From Thiocapsa bogorovii (lineage in GTDB: Bacteria > Pseudomonadota > Gammaproteobacteria > Chromatiales > Chromatiaceae), in the NCBI RefSeq assembly GCF_021228795.1, contig NZ_CP089309.1:3286001-3350000 (forward strand): a stretch of 64,000 nucleotides of DNA, written 5' to 3'. The stretch's first letter is position 1, and every line of letters starts with the position of its first letter. Positions 9,505-18,895 of this stretch are shown piece after piece. The notes under the pieces are model-generated. The model had not been told where the DNA came from and ran no database searches. It saw only the letters and a program-made list of their open reading frames with translations. Position numbers and translations under genes: made by a program.

Positions 9505-9945
9505 ATGGCAGCGATTGGCGACGTGGCCGGGTTGATCAGCAAGTCCCATCTTTTGGGCGGACAGGGTCTGCTCGGCGACGGTTTGCGGTTTGCCCTCGTC
9601 GGTGCAGCCAATACGCTGTTCACCCTTCTCGTTTTCCAGCTTCTTCTGTTTTGGCTTTCGCCTCTTGTCTCCTATTATCTCTCCTGGGCGATCGGGTTGA
9701 CGGTTCTGCTTGTGGCCTTTCCTCGGTATGTCTTCAAAGGCAGCACCGCGACCGCCTGGCGAGCCGTATCCACTGTCGCCATCTATCTCGCAAGTCTGCT
9801 GATTGGCGGTATTCTGTTGAGTGAGCTGACGGCGATCGGGATGAATCCGCGTTTCGGCATCCTGATCACGATCGGCTTTACGACCATCTTCAATTTTGCG
9901 GCATCTCGGCTCGTGTATCGGTTGATTCGGCCGGATCCGGCTTAA
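9505..9945 (+). CDS. GtrA-family membrane protein
   Basis: A 146-residue inner-membrane protein with four hydrophobic segments and the GtrA-type opening GLRFALVGAANTLFTLLVFQLL. GtrA proteins are thought to translocate undecaprenyl-linked sugars for glycan decoration and work with a GtrB-type GT2 enzyme, here the gene at 7439. The open frame extends upstream to 9415, but that extension is made of the dispersed repeat at 9459-9490, so I place the start at the ATG on 9505. The TAA stop lies inside the next dispersed repeat. Confidence 0.8.
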   Translation: MAAIGDVAGLISKSHLLGGQGLLGDGLRFALVGAANTLFTLLVFQLLLFWLSPLVSYYLSWAIGLTVLLVAFPRYVFKGSTATAWRAVSTVAIYLASLLIGGILLSELTAIGMNPRFGILITIGFTTIFNFAASRLVYRLIRPDPA

Positions 9946-10134
9946 ACCGCGCCCGGTGCGGTATGCGTCGTGTGTTGGATTGGTTTAGCCGCGCCAGCTC
10001 CGACAACTGTCGGAGCTGGCGCGGTTTAAGGTTTTGAAAAATTTTAAATTACAAACTGCCTCTCCAAAAAGCTCGGCTCAATCCTTGAGCCCGACACAAC
10101 GTGAAAACGACGCATATCACTCTGGACGCGGTTT
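9943..10134. repeat. Composite dispersed element, long form (copy A)
   Basis: The first 86 bases run from TAAACCGCG to CGCGGTTTA and contain a 14-bp perfect stem (9991-10004 with 10009-10022, loop AACT). An AT-rich tail follows and ends in GGACGCGGTTTA at about 10134. The same two-part arrangement recurs at 16299-16491. The element gives the GtrA gene its stop codon. On the other strand it encodes the last residues (PPKPRPE) and the stop of the membrane protein gene. The strong stem could act in transcription termination or mRNA 3'-end protection, though no T-tract follows it. Confidence 0.85.
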
Positions 10135-11598
10135 AGGCGGGGCCGCCGATTTAGGACTCCGGGCTTGCTGCTCCGCCAATGCGCTCAAGTAGGCGGAGAA
10201 ATCGAGTCTATGGCTGTTCAAAAGCTCGTCGCTCAGTGTTTTGGGGTCGAACGGCTCCCAGGCATCCTCGCCCCAATCAGGATTTTCGATGATGGTCTGT
10301 ACCTTGCCTTGCTTGGACAGGATCACGCTCATGGTCGGATAGGTCCATCCCCAGCTCATGTTGACAAACTGGCGCTGAGCTTCGGGGGTCAGCTCGGCGA
10401 GGGCTTGCTCGTGAGAGAGAAGACCGCGGTGGTTGTCCAGAAGGCTGCGGAAGCTCGCGATGTAATGCCGCCACTCGTGCGTTGCGGCGACGTTCCAACC
10501 GACCTGTCCGAGCGCCAGCGCAAGCACCACGCCTGCAACAAAACCGGACTCGATGTATGCCTTGGTTTGGGCTGCACGCAGCGAGGCGACTGCCATCAAC
10601 AGCACCAACGGCGGGATCAGGATCGGCCCGTAGCTTCTCGCGTCGAACTGCAGCTTTGCGGATAGGGCCCGTTCGGCGATCAGGGGAGAGATTGCGGCGA
10701 GTACTGCGGCCAGCGCGATGACGATCCACAGAATGCGCTGGAGCTTTAAGAGTCCGCGCCGTGTCGCATAGACCCCGACGAGGAGTCCGAATCCGGCGAT
10801 CAGGCCGAGAATCGCGGGTGGGTTGTAATAGCCATAGCTCCTAATGAATGCCAGCGACGTAATCGTGGAGAAATAGGACAGAGACCGGCTTTCGTAGTAC
10901 TCGGATTTCGGCACCAAGATAAACGACAGCACCACGGCCGTGACCGCGATCAAGAGTGCGGTCAGACCCGCGAAATAGAGGCGGTCGTTGGTGCTCTGCG
11001 AGCGCAGCAACCGGTAGAGAGCCGCCAACGCGAGGAGCGGTGCCATCAGGACGAACGTCTCGTGGATCACGAAGATCGGTAGGACGAGCGTGAAGACGAG
11101 GATGTTGGCAAAGAGCCCGGTTCGGAAAAACAGGATTGTAAAAAAGAGTAGCCAAAAATAGCTGCCGGCAAGCTGCGCCTCTCCGATTGCGGAGAAGGCG
11201 CCCGCCATGACACCGGCGAGATAGTAGAACATCGGAAAGATGAAAAGATGCTTATACGCCTTCGGGAGTACGAGGTAGGAGAGTGCGATGAAGACGATCG
11301 GCGTCATGAGCATCGTCAACCCGTGAATCCGGGCCAACACGACAAGGTCGTCGATGCCAAGCTTCATGGCAAGGATCGTCGCCCACTGATGCAGGAAATA
11401 CGACGCGTTGCGAGGTGTCTCCCAAAAGAGAAACTTCTCGCCGGTCGCAAGACTCTGGAGGTGAAACGCCCCGTCGGCGTGAAGTCCGCGCAGTTCATAG
11501 GCGCCGTAAGCGGCCGCAATGGCGCAGAGCAGGAGCGAAAAGAGCAAAACGAAAGACGTATAGGATCGGTTGGCCGACGAATTCTCGACTACAAACAT
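10117..11598 (-). CDS. Multi-spanning integral membrane protein of unknown function
   Basis: A protein of about 493 residues with roughly ten or more hydrophobic segments, an early GLHADGAFHLQ loop and a soluble C-terminal tail. The layout recalls GT-C glycosyltransferases or polymerase-like membrane proteins, but I see no decisive motif and assign no function. The frame is open to 11658, but the ATG at 11598 (MFVVENSS) has AAGGA about eight bases upstream and is preferred. The final residues and stop codon are supplied by the dispersed element at 9943-10134, so the original C-terminus may have differed. It is convergent with the polysaccharide cluster, so a glycan role is only a guess. Confidence 0.7.
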   Translation of the reverse strand: MFVVENSSANRSYTSFVLLFSLLLCAIAAAYGAYELRGLHADGAFHLQSLATGEKFLFWETPRNASYFLHQWATILAMKLGIDDLVVLARIHGLTMLMTPIVFIALSYLVLPKAYKHLFIFPMFYYLAGVMAGAFSAIGEAQLAGSYFWLLFFTILFFRTGLFANILVFTLVLPIFVIHETFVLMAPLLALAALYRLLRSQSTNDRLYFAGLTALLIAVTAVVLSFILVPKSEYYESRSLSYFSTITSLAFIRSYGYYNPPAILGLIAGFGLLVGVYATRRGLLKLQRILWIVIALAAVLAAISPLIAERALSAKLQFDARSYGPILIPPLVLLMAVASLRAAQTKAYIESGFVAGVVLALALGQVGWNVAATHEWRHYIASFRSLLDNHRGLLSHEQALAELTPEAQRQFVNMSWGWTYPTMSVILSKQGKVQTIIENPDWGEDAWEPFDPKTLSDELLNSHRLDFSAYLSALAEQQARSPKSAAPPKPRPE

Positions 11599-11706
11599 GG
11601 TGACGGGTCCTTGTATTCCATCAAGACAACAGCCTGCAGACTGGCGAATGAGCGACATTGACGGTCGGGTGCGAGGTTTGCATCACGCCTGACGCATCCT
11701 GCCGTC

Positions 11707-12078
11707 TCAGAATGCCTTCGGGATCAGAATCAACCCCCAGACCACGACGGCAAACACGATACTCGAAAAGACCGCGGCGGAGGCAATGTCCTTTGCGCGG
11801 GCCGACAGCTCGTTGCGCTCCATGCCGACACGATCGACGTTCGCCTCGATCGCCGAGTTCAACAGCTCGACGATGGGGACCACGAGTAGACTGCCGATGA
11901 GCATGGCACGCTCGACCGCGGAGTCGCCGAGCCATAGGCCGAGCGGGATGAGCGGAATCAGCAGGAAGACCTCCTGGCGGAAGGCCTCTTCCAGCTCGAA
12001 ACAGGCCTTGAACCCTTTCATGGAGTAGCCGAAGGCGTAAACGACCCGCCGCCAGCCTTTGGATTTTCCTTTGGTCAT
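11707..12078 (-). CDS. dgkA: Diacylglycerol kinase
   Basis: A 123-residue integral membrane enzyme that phosphorylates diacylglycerol to phosphatidic acid, recycling lipid from envelope glucan synthesis. The signature [15 protein letters not shown] lies at about residues 68-82, and three hydrophobic segments match the trimeric bacterial DgkA fold. The start at 12078 overlaps the stop of gcvPB by four bases (ATGA), so it is the last gene of the glycine cleavage transcript unless a separate promoter exists. A much longer open frame upstream in the same frame is a shadow of gcvPB. Confidence 0.93.
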   Translation of the reverse strand: MTKGKSKGWRRVVYAFGYSMKGFKACFELEEAFRQEVFLLIPLIPLGLWLGDSAVERAMLIGSLLVVPIVELLNSAIEANVDRVGMERNELSARAKDIASAAVFSSIVFAVVVWGLILIPKAF

Positions 12079-13544
12079 GTCGATCCTTGCTGCTGTCCCT
12101 GAGGTTGCCAGGCGAGATCGAGCTGACGCGCGGCGCGCACGTCGTCGAGTCGGCGCACCGGCATGGTGTGTGGGGCCGTCTTCACCAGCTCGGGATTGGT
12201 TTGCGCCTCCTCGCGGATCGCGATCATGGCCGCGACGAAGCCGTCGAGATCCTCCTTGCTCTCGCTCTCGGTCGGCTCGATCAGCAGACACTCGGGCACC
12301 AGCAGCGGGAAGTAGGTGGTCGGCGCGTGATAGCCGTAGTCGAGCAGGCGCTTTGCGAAATCCATCGCGTTGACGTCCAGCTCTTTGGCCTCGCGCCTGA
12401 GCGTGATGATGAATTCGTGGCTGGCGCGCCGCTGCGGGTAGGCGGCATCGAAGCCGGCGGCCTTGAGCCGTGCCATCAGATAGTTGGCGTTCAGGGTGGC
12501 GAACTCGGAGACGCGGCGCATCCCCTCGCGTCCGAGCAGCCGGGCATAAATGTAGGCGCGCAGCAAGATGCCCATGTTGCCGCCGAAGGCGGTGAGACGC
12601 CCGATGCTCTCGGGGCGCTCTGGCTCGCCGAGCCAGCGGTACGCCTCTGCGTCGTAGGCGACCAAGGGGACCGGCAGGTAGGGCTCCAGGCGCGCCGAGA
12701 CACCGACCGGTCCGGCACCCGGACCGCCCCCGCCGTGTGGCGTGGAGAAGGTCTTGTGCAGGTTCATGTGGATGACGTCGAAGCCCATGTCGCCCGGGCG
12801 CACCTTGCCGAGGATGGCGTTGAGATTGGCCCCGTCGTAATACAGCAGCCCGCCGGCGGCATGAACGCGCGCGGCGATCGCCTGGATGTTCCGGTCGAAC
12901 ACGCCGACCGTGCTCGGGTTGGTCAGCATGATCCCGGCGGTCTGGGGCCCGACGGCGTGCTCGAGCGCGGCAAGGTCGACGTCCCCGTCGGGGCCGGTCG
13001 GGATCTCGCGAACCTTGAAGCCGCACATGACCGCGGAGGCCGGGTTGGTGCCGTGTGCCGCGTCGGGGACCAGGATTTCGGTGCGGGCGAGATCGCCGCG
13101 AGCCAGATGATAGGCGCGGATCATGGCCACGCCGGCCAGCTCGCCTTGTGCACCCGCAGCGGGGGCCAAGGAGACCGCGTGCATCCCCGTGACCTCTTTG
13201 AGCATCTCCTGCAGCTCGTAGAGACAGGCCATAAATCCTTGGCTGTGTGACTCGGGTGCCAGCGGATGGCGCGCCAGAAAACCGGGCAGCATCGCCAGGC
13301 TGTTACAGGCCCGCGGGTTGTACTTCATGGTACAGGAGCCCAGCGGGTAGAAATGGGTGTCGATCGAGAAGTTCTTTTGCGACAGCCGTGTGTAATGGCG
13401 TACCGCCTGAAGCTCGGAGACCTCCGGCAAGACCGGTCGGCTCCGACGACGCAGCGTCGCCGGGATGTCGATGACCTCGGGCATGGCGAGCGGTGCCTGC
13501 GCGGTGGCACGGCGTCCGGGTCTGGAGCGGTCATGTATCAGCAT
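12075..13544 (-). CDS. gcvPB: Glycine dehydrogenase (decarboxylating) subunit 2
   Basis: The PLP-carrying half of a split P-protein of the glycine cleavage system, which decarboxylates glycine and passes the aminomethyl group to the lipoyl arm of GcvH. The PLP lysine sits in [18 protein letters not shown]. The glycine-rich loop and the SCTMKYNPR segment near the N-terminus are also typical. I choose the ATG at 13544 ([10 protein letters not shown]); the longer frame to 13610 adds residues with no family support. The product is 489 residues. It pairs with gcvPA, from which it is separated by tpx. Confidence 0.94.
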   Translation of the reverse strand: MLIHDRSRPGRRATAQAPLAMPEVIDIPATLRRRSRPVLPEVSELQAVRHYTRLSQKNFSIDTHFYPLGSCTMKYNPRACNSLAMLPGFLARHPLAPESHSQGFMACLYELQEMLKEVTGMHAVSLAPAAGAQGELAGVAMIRAYHLARGDLARTEILVPDAAHGTNPASAVMCGFKVREIPTGPDGDVDLAALEHAVGPQTAGIMLTNPSTVGVFDRNIQAIAARVHAAGGLLYYDGANLNAILGKVRPGDMGFDVIHMNLHKTFSTPHGGGGPGAGPVGVSARLEPYLPVPLVAYDAEAYRWLGEPERPESIGRLTAFGGNMGILLRAYIYARLLGREGMRRVSEFATLNANYLMARLKAAGFDAAYPQRRASHEFIITLRREAKELDVNAMDFAKRLLDYGYHAPTTYFPLLVPECLLIEPTESESKEDLDGFVAAMIAIREEAQTNPELVKTAPHTMPVRRLDDVRAARQLDLAWQPQGQQQGST

Positions 13545-13567
13545 GGCAGTCGGCTTCGATGAGTGAA

Positions 13568-13703
13568 TCGGTTCGGAACCGCAAGGGCGCAGCGGCGCAA
13601 TGGGAGACAAGGTCGGGGGGTTGGGTTCGGCTCGGCGATGCCGTCATCGTGCCGGGCTAGGCCTGCCTCCGAGAATCCGTTGCGCCTTTGCGGTTCGGAA
13701 TGA
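13568..13703. repeat. Inverted repeat pair between gcvPB and tpx
   Basis: TTCGGAACCGCAAGGGCGCA near 13569 is mirrored by TGCGCCTTTGCGGTTCGGAA near 13680, with two mismatches in 20. They bound about 135 bp that has no gene. Related strings such as GCGCAAAGGACGCAAAG occur upstream of folA (28625) and CTTTGCG at 16272, so this is probably a family of short palindromic intergenic sequences rather than a gene-specific regulator. Confidence 0.55.
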
Positions 13704-13710
13704 ACGCGCC

Positions 13711-14208
13711 TCAGAGTACAGCCAAGGCGGCGTCGTAGTCGGGCTCTTGGGTGATGTCGGGCACGAGCTGGGTGTAGATCACCTTGTTGTCCGCATCCAG
13801 GACCACGACGGCGCGGGCGGTGATGCCGGCGAGCGGACCGTCCTCGATGAGCACGCCGTAGTCCTTGGCGAAGCTGCGCGAGCGCATCATGGAGAGTGCG
13901 ACGACGTTCTCGATGCCTTCCGCCCCGCAGAAGCGCCCCATCGCGAAGGGCAGATCGGCCGAGATCACCAGGGCGACGGCGTCGGATTTGCCGGCCATGG
14001 AGGTGTTGAAGTGCTTGGTGGAGGTCGCACAGACCGGCGTGTCCAGGCTGGGCACGATGTTGAGGAGCTTCTTCTTGCCGGCGAAATCGGCCAACGTCTT
14101 GTCGCCGAGGTCCTTGTCGACCAGCTTGAAGTCGGGTGCGGTGCTGCCGACGGCGGGCAGATCACCGGAGAGGTTGACTGGATTGCCTTGCAGTGCTGTT
14201 TGAGCCAT
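13711..14208 (-). CDS. tpx: Thiol peroxidase (Tpx family)
   Basis: A 165-residue atypical 2-Cys peroxiredoxin that reduces hydroperoxides with electrons from thioredoxin. The peroxidatic cysteine is in [12 protein letters not shown] near residue 61 and the resolving cysteine in RFCGAEGI near residue 95. N-terminal [20 protein letters not shown] is typical of the family. It is inserted between gcvPA and gcvPB on the same strand with gaps of 144 and 166 bp, which is unusual for a split P-protein pair. It may be cotranscribed, or it may have its own promoter in the 14209-14352 gap. Confidence 0.95.
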   Translation of the reverse strand: MAQTALQGNPVNLSGDLPAVGSTAPDFKLVDKDLGDKTLADFAGKKKLLNIVPSLDTPVCATSTKHFNTSMAGKSDAVALVISADLPFAMGRFCGAEGIENVVALSMMRSRSFAKDYGVLIEDGPLAGITARAVVVLDADNKVIYTQLVPDITQEPDYDAALAVL

Positions 14209-14352
14209 GAGCCTATCCCCATCGTTGGTGGTTGGATGTTGCGTCCGCGTCTGTCGATCGAGCTGTCGCTGCCCGACCTCCCGAGGCCTGCGCGGTGGGC
14301 CTGTTCGCCCTTTTCGCCCTCGGTCCAGCGGAGAGTGCTAACGCAAGCGCCG

Positions 14353-15753
14353 CTAGGGGGCGGGTGCCACCGGCCGGGGTGCCTGCGTTCCGGTGGCGAT
14401 GATACGCCCGAGCTCGCTCGCGTAGGATTGCATCTCATCCTCCGTTCTCATCTCGGTTGCGCAAACCAGGACCGCGGGATCGAGCTCCGGATAGTCCGCG
14501 CCGAGATCGAATCCGCCCAGGATGTCGTGTGCAGCCAGCGAGCGAAGGACGTCCGCGGCGGGTACGGGCAGCCGCAGCACCTGCTCGTGAAAGACCGCAC
14601 GGTCGAACAGAGGCTCCACGCCCGGCACCTCGCACAGCAGTTGCGTCAGGCGTCGGGTATTGGCGTGACAGGCGGCGGCGACACGCTCCAGCCCCTCGGC
14701 GCCCAGGAGGGTCATGTGGATGGTCGCGGCGGTGACCAGCAAGCCTTGATTGGTGCAGATGTTCGAGGTCGCCTTGTTGCGCCGGATGTGTTGCTCGCGG
14801 GCTTGCAGGGTCAGGGTGAAGCCCGGCTTACCGTCGAGATCGAGGGTGCGGCCGACGATGCGTCCGGGCAGTTGGCGGACGAATTCCTGACGACAGCAGA
14901 GGAACCCGGCATAGGGTCCTCCGGAGGCGAGCGGCATGCCCAAGGGCTGCGCCTCGCCGCAGGCGATATCGGCGCCGGTGCTGCCCCAGTCGCCGGGCGG
15001 GGAGAGCAGGGCGAGCGCGACCGGGTTGACAACCCCGATGACCAGGGCGTTTCGGGCATGCGCCCAGTCGGTGAGCGCGTCGACGTCTTCGAGCACACCG
15101 AAAAAATTGGGCTGATTGACCACGAGCGCGGCGTAGGGGCCTTGCTCCGCAAGCGCGTCCAGGGCGGCGATCGCGGTGTGTCCGCCGCGGGGGTCGAACG
15201 GCACCTCGACCAGCTCGATCCCCTGGGGCGAGACGATGCTGCGCAGGGTGCGCCGATAGGCCGGATGCAGGGATCGCGGCACGAGGACCTTCTCTGACTT
15301 GACCTTGCGGTTCGCGCGCACGGCCATCAGGACCGCTTCGGCCAGGCCCGATGCGCCGTCGTAGAGCGATGCATTGGAGACGTCCAGTCCGGTCAACGCA
15401 ACCATCATGGACTGGAACTCGTAGAGCAGCTGCAGGGTGCCCTGGCTGGCCTCCGCCTGATAGGGCGTGTAGGCGCTGTAGAACTCCCCGCGGGTCGCGA
15501 TCTGCCAGACGGCGGCCGGGATGTGATGATCGTAGGCGCCGGCGCCGATGAAGCAGAGCGGCTGGCCGTCGGCGCGTGCGCGGGACTGCATCAGCCGCGC
15601 GACGTCCATCTCGGACAAGCCGGTGGGGATGGCCGCCAGCTCCCCCATCTGAAGCTCGGCCGGGATCTCGTCGAACAGATCATCGATGGAGGCGACGCCG
15701 ACGGTGTCGAGCATCGCGGCGATGTCGTCGTGGGTGTGGGGTACGAAGGGCAT
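14353..15753 (-). CDS. gcvPA: Glycine dehydrogenase (decarboxylating) subunit 1
   Basis: The 466-residue alpha half of a split P-protein. It starts [20 protein letters not shown] and contains [34 protein letters not shown] and [23 protein letters not shown], highly conserved in GcvPA. It does not carry the PLP lysine, which is on gcvPB. It lies downstream of gcvH on the same strand, separated by about 100 bp filled by a dispersed element. Confidence 0.95.
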   Translation of the reverse strand: MPFVPHTHDDIAAMLDTVGVASIDDLFDEIPAELQMGELAAIPTGLSEMDVARLMQSRARADGQPLCFIGAGAYDHHIPAAVWQIATRGEFYSAYTPYQAEASQGTLQLLYEFQSMMVALTGLDVSNASLYDGASGLAEAVLMAVRANRKVKSEKVLVPRSLHPAYRRTLRSIVSPQGIELVEVPFDPRGGHTAIAALDALAEQGPYAALVVNQPNFFGVLEDVDALTDWAHARNALVIGVVNPVALALLSPPGDWGSTGADIACGEAQPLGMPLASGGPYAGFLCCRQEFVRQLPGRIVGRTLDLDGKPGFTLTLQAREQHIRRNKATSNICTNQGLLVTAATIHMTLLGAEGLERVAAACHANTRRLTQLLCEVPGVEPLFDRAVFHEQVLRLPVPAADVLRSLAAHDILGGFDLGADYPELDPAVLVCATEMRTEDEMQSYASELGRIIATGTQAPRPVAPAP

Positions 15754-15769
15754 AGCTTAGGGTCCCGGC

Positions 15770-15853
15770 TGAACCGCGTCTGGTGCGGCATGCGTTGTCG
15801 AGTATCGGATCGGCCGCCTACTCATTCACAAGCCTTGCAGCGGACGCGGTTTA
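15770..15853. repeat. Dispersed CGCGGTTTA element (copy B)
   Basis: An 84-bp element between gcvPA and gcvH, bounded by TGAACCGCG and CGCGGTTTA. The right boundary supplies the TAA stop codon of gcvH on the minus strand. Its interior is shorter on obvious hairpins than copies A and D but keeps the GGTGCGGCATGCG motif next to the left end. Confidence 0.75.
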
Positions 15854-16243
15854 GGTCTCGTCCTCGACGACCTGCTGATAGGCGGCCGCATCCAGGAGCC
15901 CCGAGAGCGCTGTCATGTCGTTCGGGGCGAGGCGGAAGATCCAGCCTTCGTCGTAGGGGCTGTTGTTGATCGACTCCGGGCTGTCGTTCAGAAGGTCGTT
16001 GGATTCGATGACCTCGCCGGCGAGTGGCGCATAGATATCGGAGGCGGCCTTGACCGACTCGACCACGGCGCAGGCCTCCTCGGCGTCGACGTCGCGCCCT
16101 TGATCCGGGATTTCGACGAAGACGATGTCGCCGAGCGCCTCTTGGGCGTGATCGGTGATGCCGACGGTGACGGTGCCGTCACCGTTGTCTCTGATCCACT
16201 CGTGGCTCTTGGTGTATCGCAGGTCAGCAGGGACGTCGCTCAT
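15851..16243 (-). CDS. gcvH: Glycine cleavage system H protein
   Basis: The 130-residue lipoyl carrier of the glycine cleavage complex, shuttling the methylamine intermediate between P, T and L proteins. The lipoylation lysine is in VVESVKAASDIYAP near residue 65, and the opening LRYTKSHEWIRDNGDGTVTVGITDHAQEALGD is canonical in parts. The stop codon lies within dispersed element B. It sits between gcvT and gcvPA in the riboswitch-controlled cluster. Confidence 0.96.
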   Translation of the reverse strand: MSDVPADLRYTKSHEWIRDNGDGTVTVGITDHAQEALGDIVFVEIPDQGRDVDAEEACAVVESVKAASDIYAPLAGEVIESNDLLNDSPESINNSPYDEGWIFRLAPNDMTALSGLLDAAAYQQVVEDET

Positions 16244-16298
16244 GGTTCTCTCCGATCAATCGACGGGTTGTCTTTGCGCTCTTCGCGCCTTTGCGATT

Positions 16299-16491
16299 TA
16301 AACCGCGCCCGGTGCAGGATGCGCACTTTGTTGGACTGGTTTCGCCGCGCCGGCTCCGACGACTGTCGGAGCCAGCATGGTTTAAAGTCTCAAAAAATAT
16401 TGAATTCTAAAGCGCATTTCAAAAAAGGTCGGATAAAGTCCCCGAGCCCGACACAACATGCAAACGACGCATTCCGCTCTGGACGTGGTTT
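16299..16491. repeat. Composite dispersed element, long form (copy C)
   Basis: A second copy of the two-part element seen at 9943-10134. A palindromic module (16299-16384) with CGGCTCCGACGACTGTCGGA is followed by an AT-rich tail containing GAGCCCGACACAACATG and ending GGACGTGGTTTCGA. It lies in the gap between gcvT and gcvH. Similarity to copy A extends over about 190 bp, so the tail is part of the repeat rather than local sequence. Confidence 0.82.
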
Positions 16492-16508
16492 CGACCTGAC
16501 GACATGGG

Positions 16509-17600
16509 TCAGAGGTCGACAAGGATCCGGCCGTTGCGCACGAACGGCGGTTTGACGATGCGCGCGCTCACCGGCTTGCCGCGGATGTCGACCGCGCAGT
16601 CTGCGGGTGTGCCGGGCGCGACCCGCGCGAACGCGATCGAGCGCTCCAGGGTCGGCGAGAAGCCGCCCGAGGTGACCTCGCCGACTGGGCGGCCCTGCGC
16701 GAGGACGTTCTGGTGCGAGCGCAAGACGCCGCGCCCGGTCAAGAGGAGGCCGACGAAGTCGCGTCGGTCCGGATGATCGCGTCGAGCGGCCAGTGCCTCG
16801 CGACCGATGAAGTCGCGCTCCTCCGGCTGCCAGGCAATGGTCCACCCCAACCCGGCATCGAGCGGGCCGACCGTCTCGTCCATGTCCTGGCCGTAGAGGT
16901 TCATGCCGGCCTCCAGGCGCAGCGTGTCCCGAGCCCCGAGACCGCAGGGGCGCACATCCGCCGCGACGAGCGCGCGCCAGAGCGTTGCCGCATCCTCACT
17001 CGGAAGCATGATCTCGAAGCCGTCCTCTCCTGTGTAGCCCGTACGCCCGACAAACCAGTGCGTGTCTTCGGCGGCGAAGAAGGGCCCGACCTGCATCGCC
17101 GACGCGCGCAGACCTTCGGGCAACAACGGCTCGGCGCGGGCACGCGCATCCGGACCCTGGACGGCGATCATGGCGAGGTCGTCGCGGCTTCGGATCTCGA
17201 CCTGACGGCCCTCGGCCTGTGACTGCATCCAGGCGATGTCCTTCTCGGCGGTGCCCGCGTTGACCACGGCGCGATACCGCTCGGGTCCGCGAAAGTAGAG
17301 GATGAGGTCGTCGATGACGCCGCCTTGCGGGTTGAGCATGCAGGCGTAGAGCGCCTTGCCCGGCGCGGTGAGTTTGGCGGCATCGTTGGCGAGCAGATGT
17401 CTCAGGAAGGGCAGGGCATCCGGACCCTCGATGTCGACCGGGCGCATGTGGGAGACGTCGAACATCCCGGCGGCGCGGCGCACCGCATGATGCTCTTCGA
17501 TCTGAGATCCGTAGTGCAGCGGCATGTCCCAGCCGCCGAAGGGGACGATCCGGGCGCCGAGACGCTCATGCTCCGAATATAAGGGGGTGCGCAATCCCAT
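16509..17600 (-). CDS. gcvT: Aminomethyltransferase (glycine cleavage T protein)
   Basis: A 363-residue tetrahydrofolate-dependent enzyme that releases ammonia and forms 5,10-methylene-THF from the aminomethyl-GcvH. It starts [30 protein letters not shown] and contains [19 protein letters not shown] and [16 protein letters not shown], all diagnostic. The ATG at 17600 has GGAGAG a few bases upstream and is preferred over the open frame to 17657. It is the first gene after the tandem glycine riboswitch. Confidence 0.96.
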   Translation of the reverse strand: MGLRTPLYSEHERLGARIVPFGGWDMPLHYGSQIEEHHAVRRAAGMFDVSHMRPVDIEGPDALPFLRHLLANDAAKLTAPGKALYACMLNPQGGVIDDLILYFRGPERYRAVVNAGTAEKDIAWMQSQAEGRQVEIRSRDDLAMIAVQGPDARARAEPLLPEGLRASAMQVGPFFAAEDTHWFVGRTGYTGEDGFEIMLPSEDAATLWRALVAADVRPCGLGARDTLRLEAGMNLYGQDMDETVGPLDAGLGWTIAWQPEERDFIGREALAARRDHPDRRDFVGLLLTGRGVLRSHQNVLAQGRPVGEVTSGGFSPTLERSIAFARVAPGTPADCAVDIRGKPVSARIVKPPFVRNGRILVDL

Positions 17601-17897
17601 CCGACTCTCCGTTCGCTCAGAGGGCTTACCCTGCGGGCTAGCCCGTTGAGTCGCCACCGCTCGCGAGGCGTCGACCTGGATCTGTACCCGGCGCAGATGC
17701 GCTCGGTGATAAAGGGCGAAGGACGCGGGTGATGCGAGTCGGTCGCGTGCGAAAACTGTCGTCCGGTACGGGACGTCGGGCCGGGATGCGAGTGCGCTCG
17801 AGGGCGCGGCCCCGGATGTGGGGACGACGGATCAGGCGCGCGTCGCGTTTCGGACCCGTGCAGGCACGAGCCTTCGGGATCCACCCGGATCCTCGAC

Positions 17898-18098
17898 ACC
17901 GCCCCTCTGTCCTAGACCTGAGAGTTTGCAGACGACCGAACGGTTCGTTCGCTGCTGCCCCTTCGGTGGGTCCCGACTGCCGAGACAGTCCGGACCGCTC
18001 TCCAGAGTCGGTCGTTATTCCCGCGGTCCTTTTGCCTGAGCGATTCCGGGCAGTGTTGCGCCTTCGGCGCCGGCCGAGGCCGGACTCTCCCGCGGGAC
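17898..18098 (-). promoter_or_regulatory. Tandem glycine riboswitch upstream of gcvT
   Basis: Read on the minus strand, the first aptamer shows GGGAGAG, GCCGAAGGCGCAA, the conserved core CGCTCAGGCAAAAGGACCG, and CTCTGGAGAG. The second shows CACCGAAGGGGCAGCA, AAACTCTCAGGTCTAGGACA and AGAGGGGC. These are the signature strings of the two glycine-binding domains. The riboswitch ends about 300 bp before gcvT, leaving room for an expression platform. Its position ahead of gcvT implies glycine-dependent activation of the cluster, as known for this family; I did not model the switch itself. Confidence 0.93.
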
Positions 18099-18113
18099 TT
18101 GACGCGAAACGGG

Positions 18114-18142
18114 ACTATAAGCGCGGTTCGGTCGGATTTCCA
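18114..18142 (-). promoter_or_regulatory. Probable sigma-70 promoter of the gcv cluster
   Basis: On the minus strand a TGGAAA box (18142-18137) and a TATAGT box (18119-18114) are separated by exactly 17 bases. Transcription would begin just before the first glycine aptamer. The -10 box matches the consensus at five of six positions and the -35 box at four of six. Confidence 0.6.
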
Positions 18143-18161
18143 GCCATCGCGGTCGCGGACT

Positions 18162-18247
18162 TAAACCGCGCCCGGTGGGGTATGCGTTTTTTGTTGGATG
18201 GGCTTGGCCGCGCTGGCTCCGGCAACTGTCGGAGTCGGCGCGGTTTA
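18162..18247. repeat. Dispersed CGCGGTTTA element (copy D)
   Basis: An 86-bp copy with TAAACCGCG and CGCGGTTTA ends and an internal stem around GGCTCCGGCAACTGTCGGAG. It lies immediately upstream of the gcv promoter. Unlike copies A, B and F, it supplies no stop codon here. Confidence 0.8.
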
Positions 18248-18279
18248 AGCTGATTCCAGGGAGAGGAATGACTTGTGTC

Positions 18280-18299
18280 GGTGCGAACTTATTCGCACC
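18280..18299. repeat. REP-like hairpin
   Basis: GGTGCGAA and TTCGCACC form a perfect 8-bp stem around a CTTA loop, in the gap between copy D and the SCP-2-like gene. There is no T-tract on either side, so it resembles a REP-type palindrome more than a terminator. Confidence 0.5.
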
Positions 18300-18376
18300 T
18301 ACGGCCTATGCGTAACCGTTGGGTCGTTCCGGGTCCGTATGGGCGATTTCCATCGCTCCGACCATAACGCCTCGAC

Positions 18377-18895
18377 CTATGGGCAAGCGCTCTTATCACC
18401 CGGAACCTTGCCGGTCAGCTGCAGGAAGGTGTCGAACGGACCCATGACGCCCATGGCTTCCATCTTGGGTCCTTTAAACTTGAGCTTGCCGGTCGCCATC
18501 GCGCCCATCGCGCCGCAGCCCAAGCTGCCTTCGCCCATGCAGACCCAGTCCTCGTCGGTTGCGTTCATGAGGTAATCGACGCTCGGGTCGAGCGTCGTGG
18601 TCTTCACCGCGCCGCCGTAGGTGCACATGGCCTTGCCGTCCTTGTCACTGATCTGCAGCTCGACACGGCTGCCCTCGCCGCACTTAGTGCGGTAGAGCTG
18701 GATGACCTTGTATCCACGACCGGCGTTGTTTGCCGCCCAGTTATCGCCCGCCAGACCGGCGGTGAGCGCGCCGGCCCCGTTCCAGGCTTGACAGGCGGAG
18801 GCCGCCCAATCGGCGTCCATGAAGGTTGCGGCCTGTGCGCCGGCTGAGAAGGTTAGGGCGAGTGCCGGGAGAGTGAGTGCGATGCGGCGAATCAT
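18377..18895 (-). CDS. Exported SCP-2-like (sterol carrier-type) protein
   Basis: A 172-residue protein that begins MIRRIALTLPALALTFSAGAQA, a clear signal peptide with a probable cleavage after AQA. The mature part has several cysteines and a C-terminal section GKLKFKGPKMEAMGVMGPFDTFLQL that resembles the end of SCP-2 sterol-transfer domains. Periplasmic lipid binding is plausible but not shown. The start at 18895 is chosen because the longer open frame to 18961 would bury the signal peptide. It is followed downstream by the gcv promoter region and appears monocistronic. Confidence 0.7.
   Translation of the reverse strand: MIRRIALTLPALALTFSAGAQAATFMDADWAASACQAWNGAGALTAGLAGDNWAANNAGRGYKVIQLYRTKCGEGSRVELQISDKDGKAMCTYGGAVKTTTLDPSVDYLMNATDEDWVCMGEGSLGCGAMGAMATGKLKFKGPKMEAMGVMGPFDTFLQLTGKVPGDKSACP

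Noticed and set aside
9991-10022. The strong 14-bp stem after the GtrA gene as a rho-independent terminator
   Set aside because: No T-tract follows it, and the same stem occurs in other copies of the dispersed element away from gene ends, so it is primarily a repeat feature.
11707-13026. 439-codon minus-strand frame that ends with DgkA
   Set aside because: Its first 315 codons are an arginine-rich shadow of gcvPB. DgkA starts at 12078, where it overlaps the gcvPB stop.
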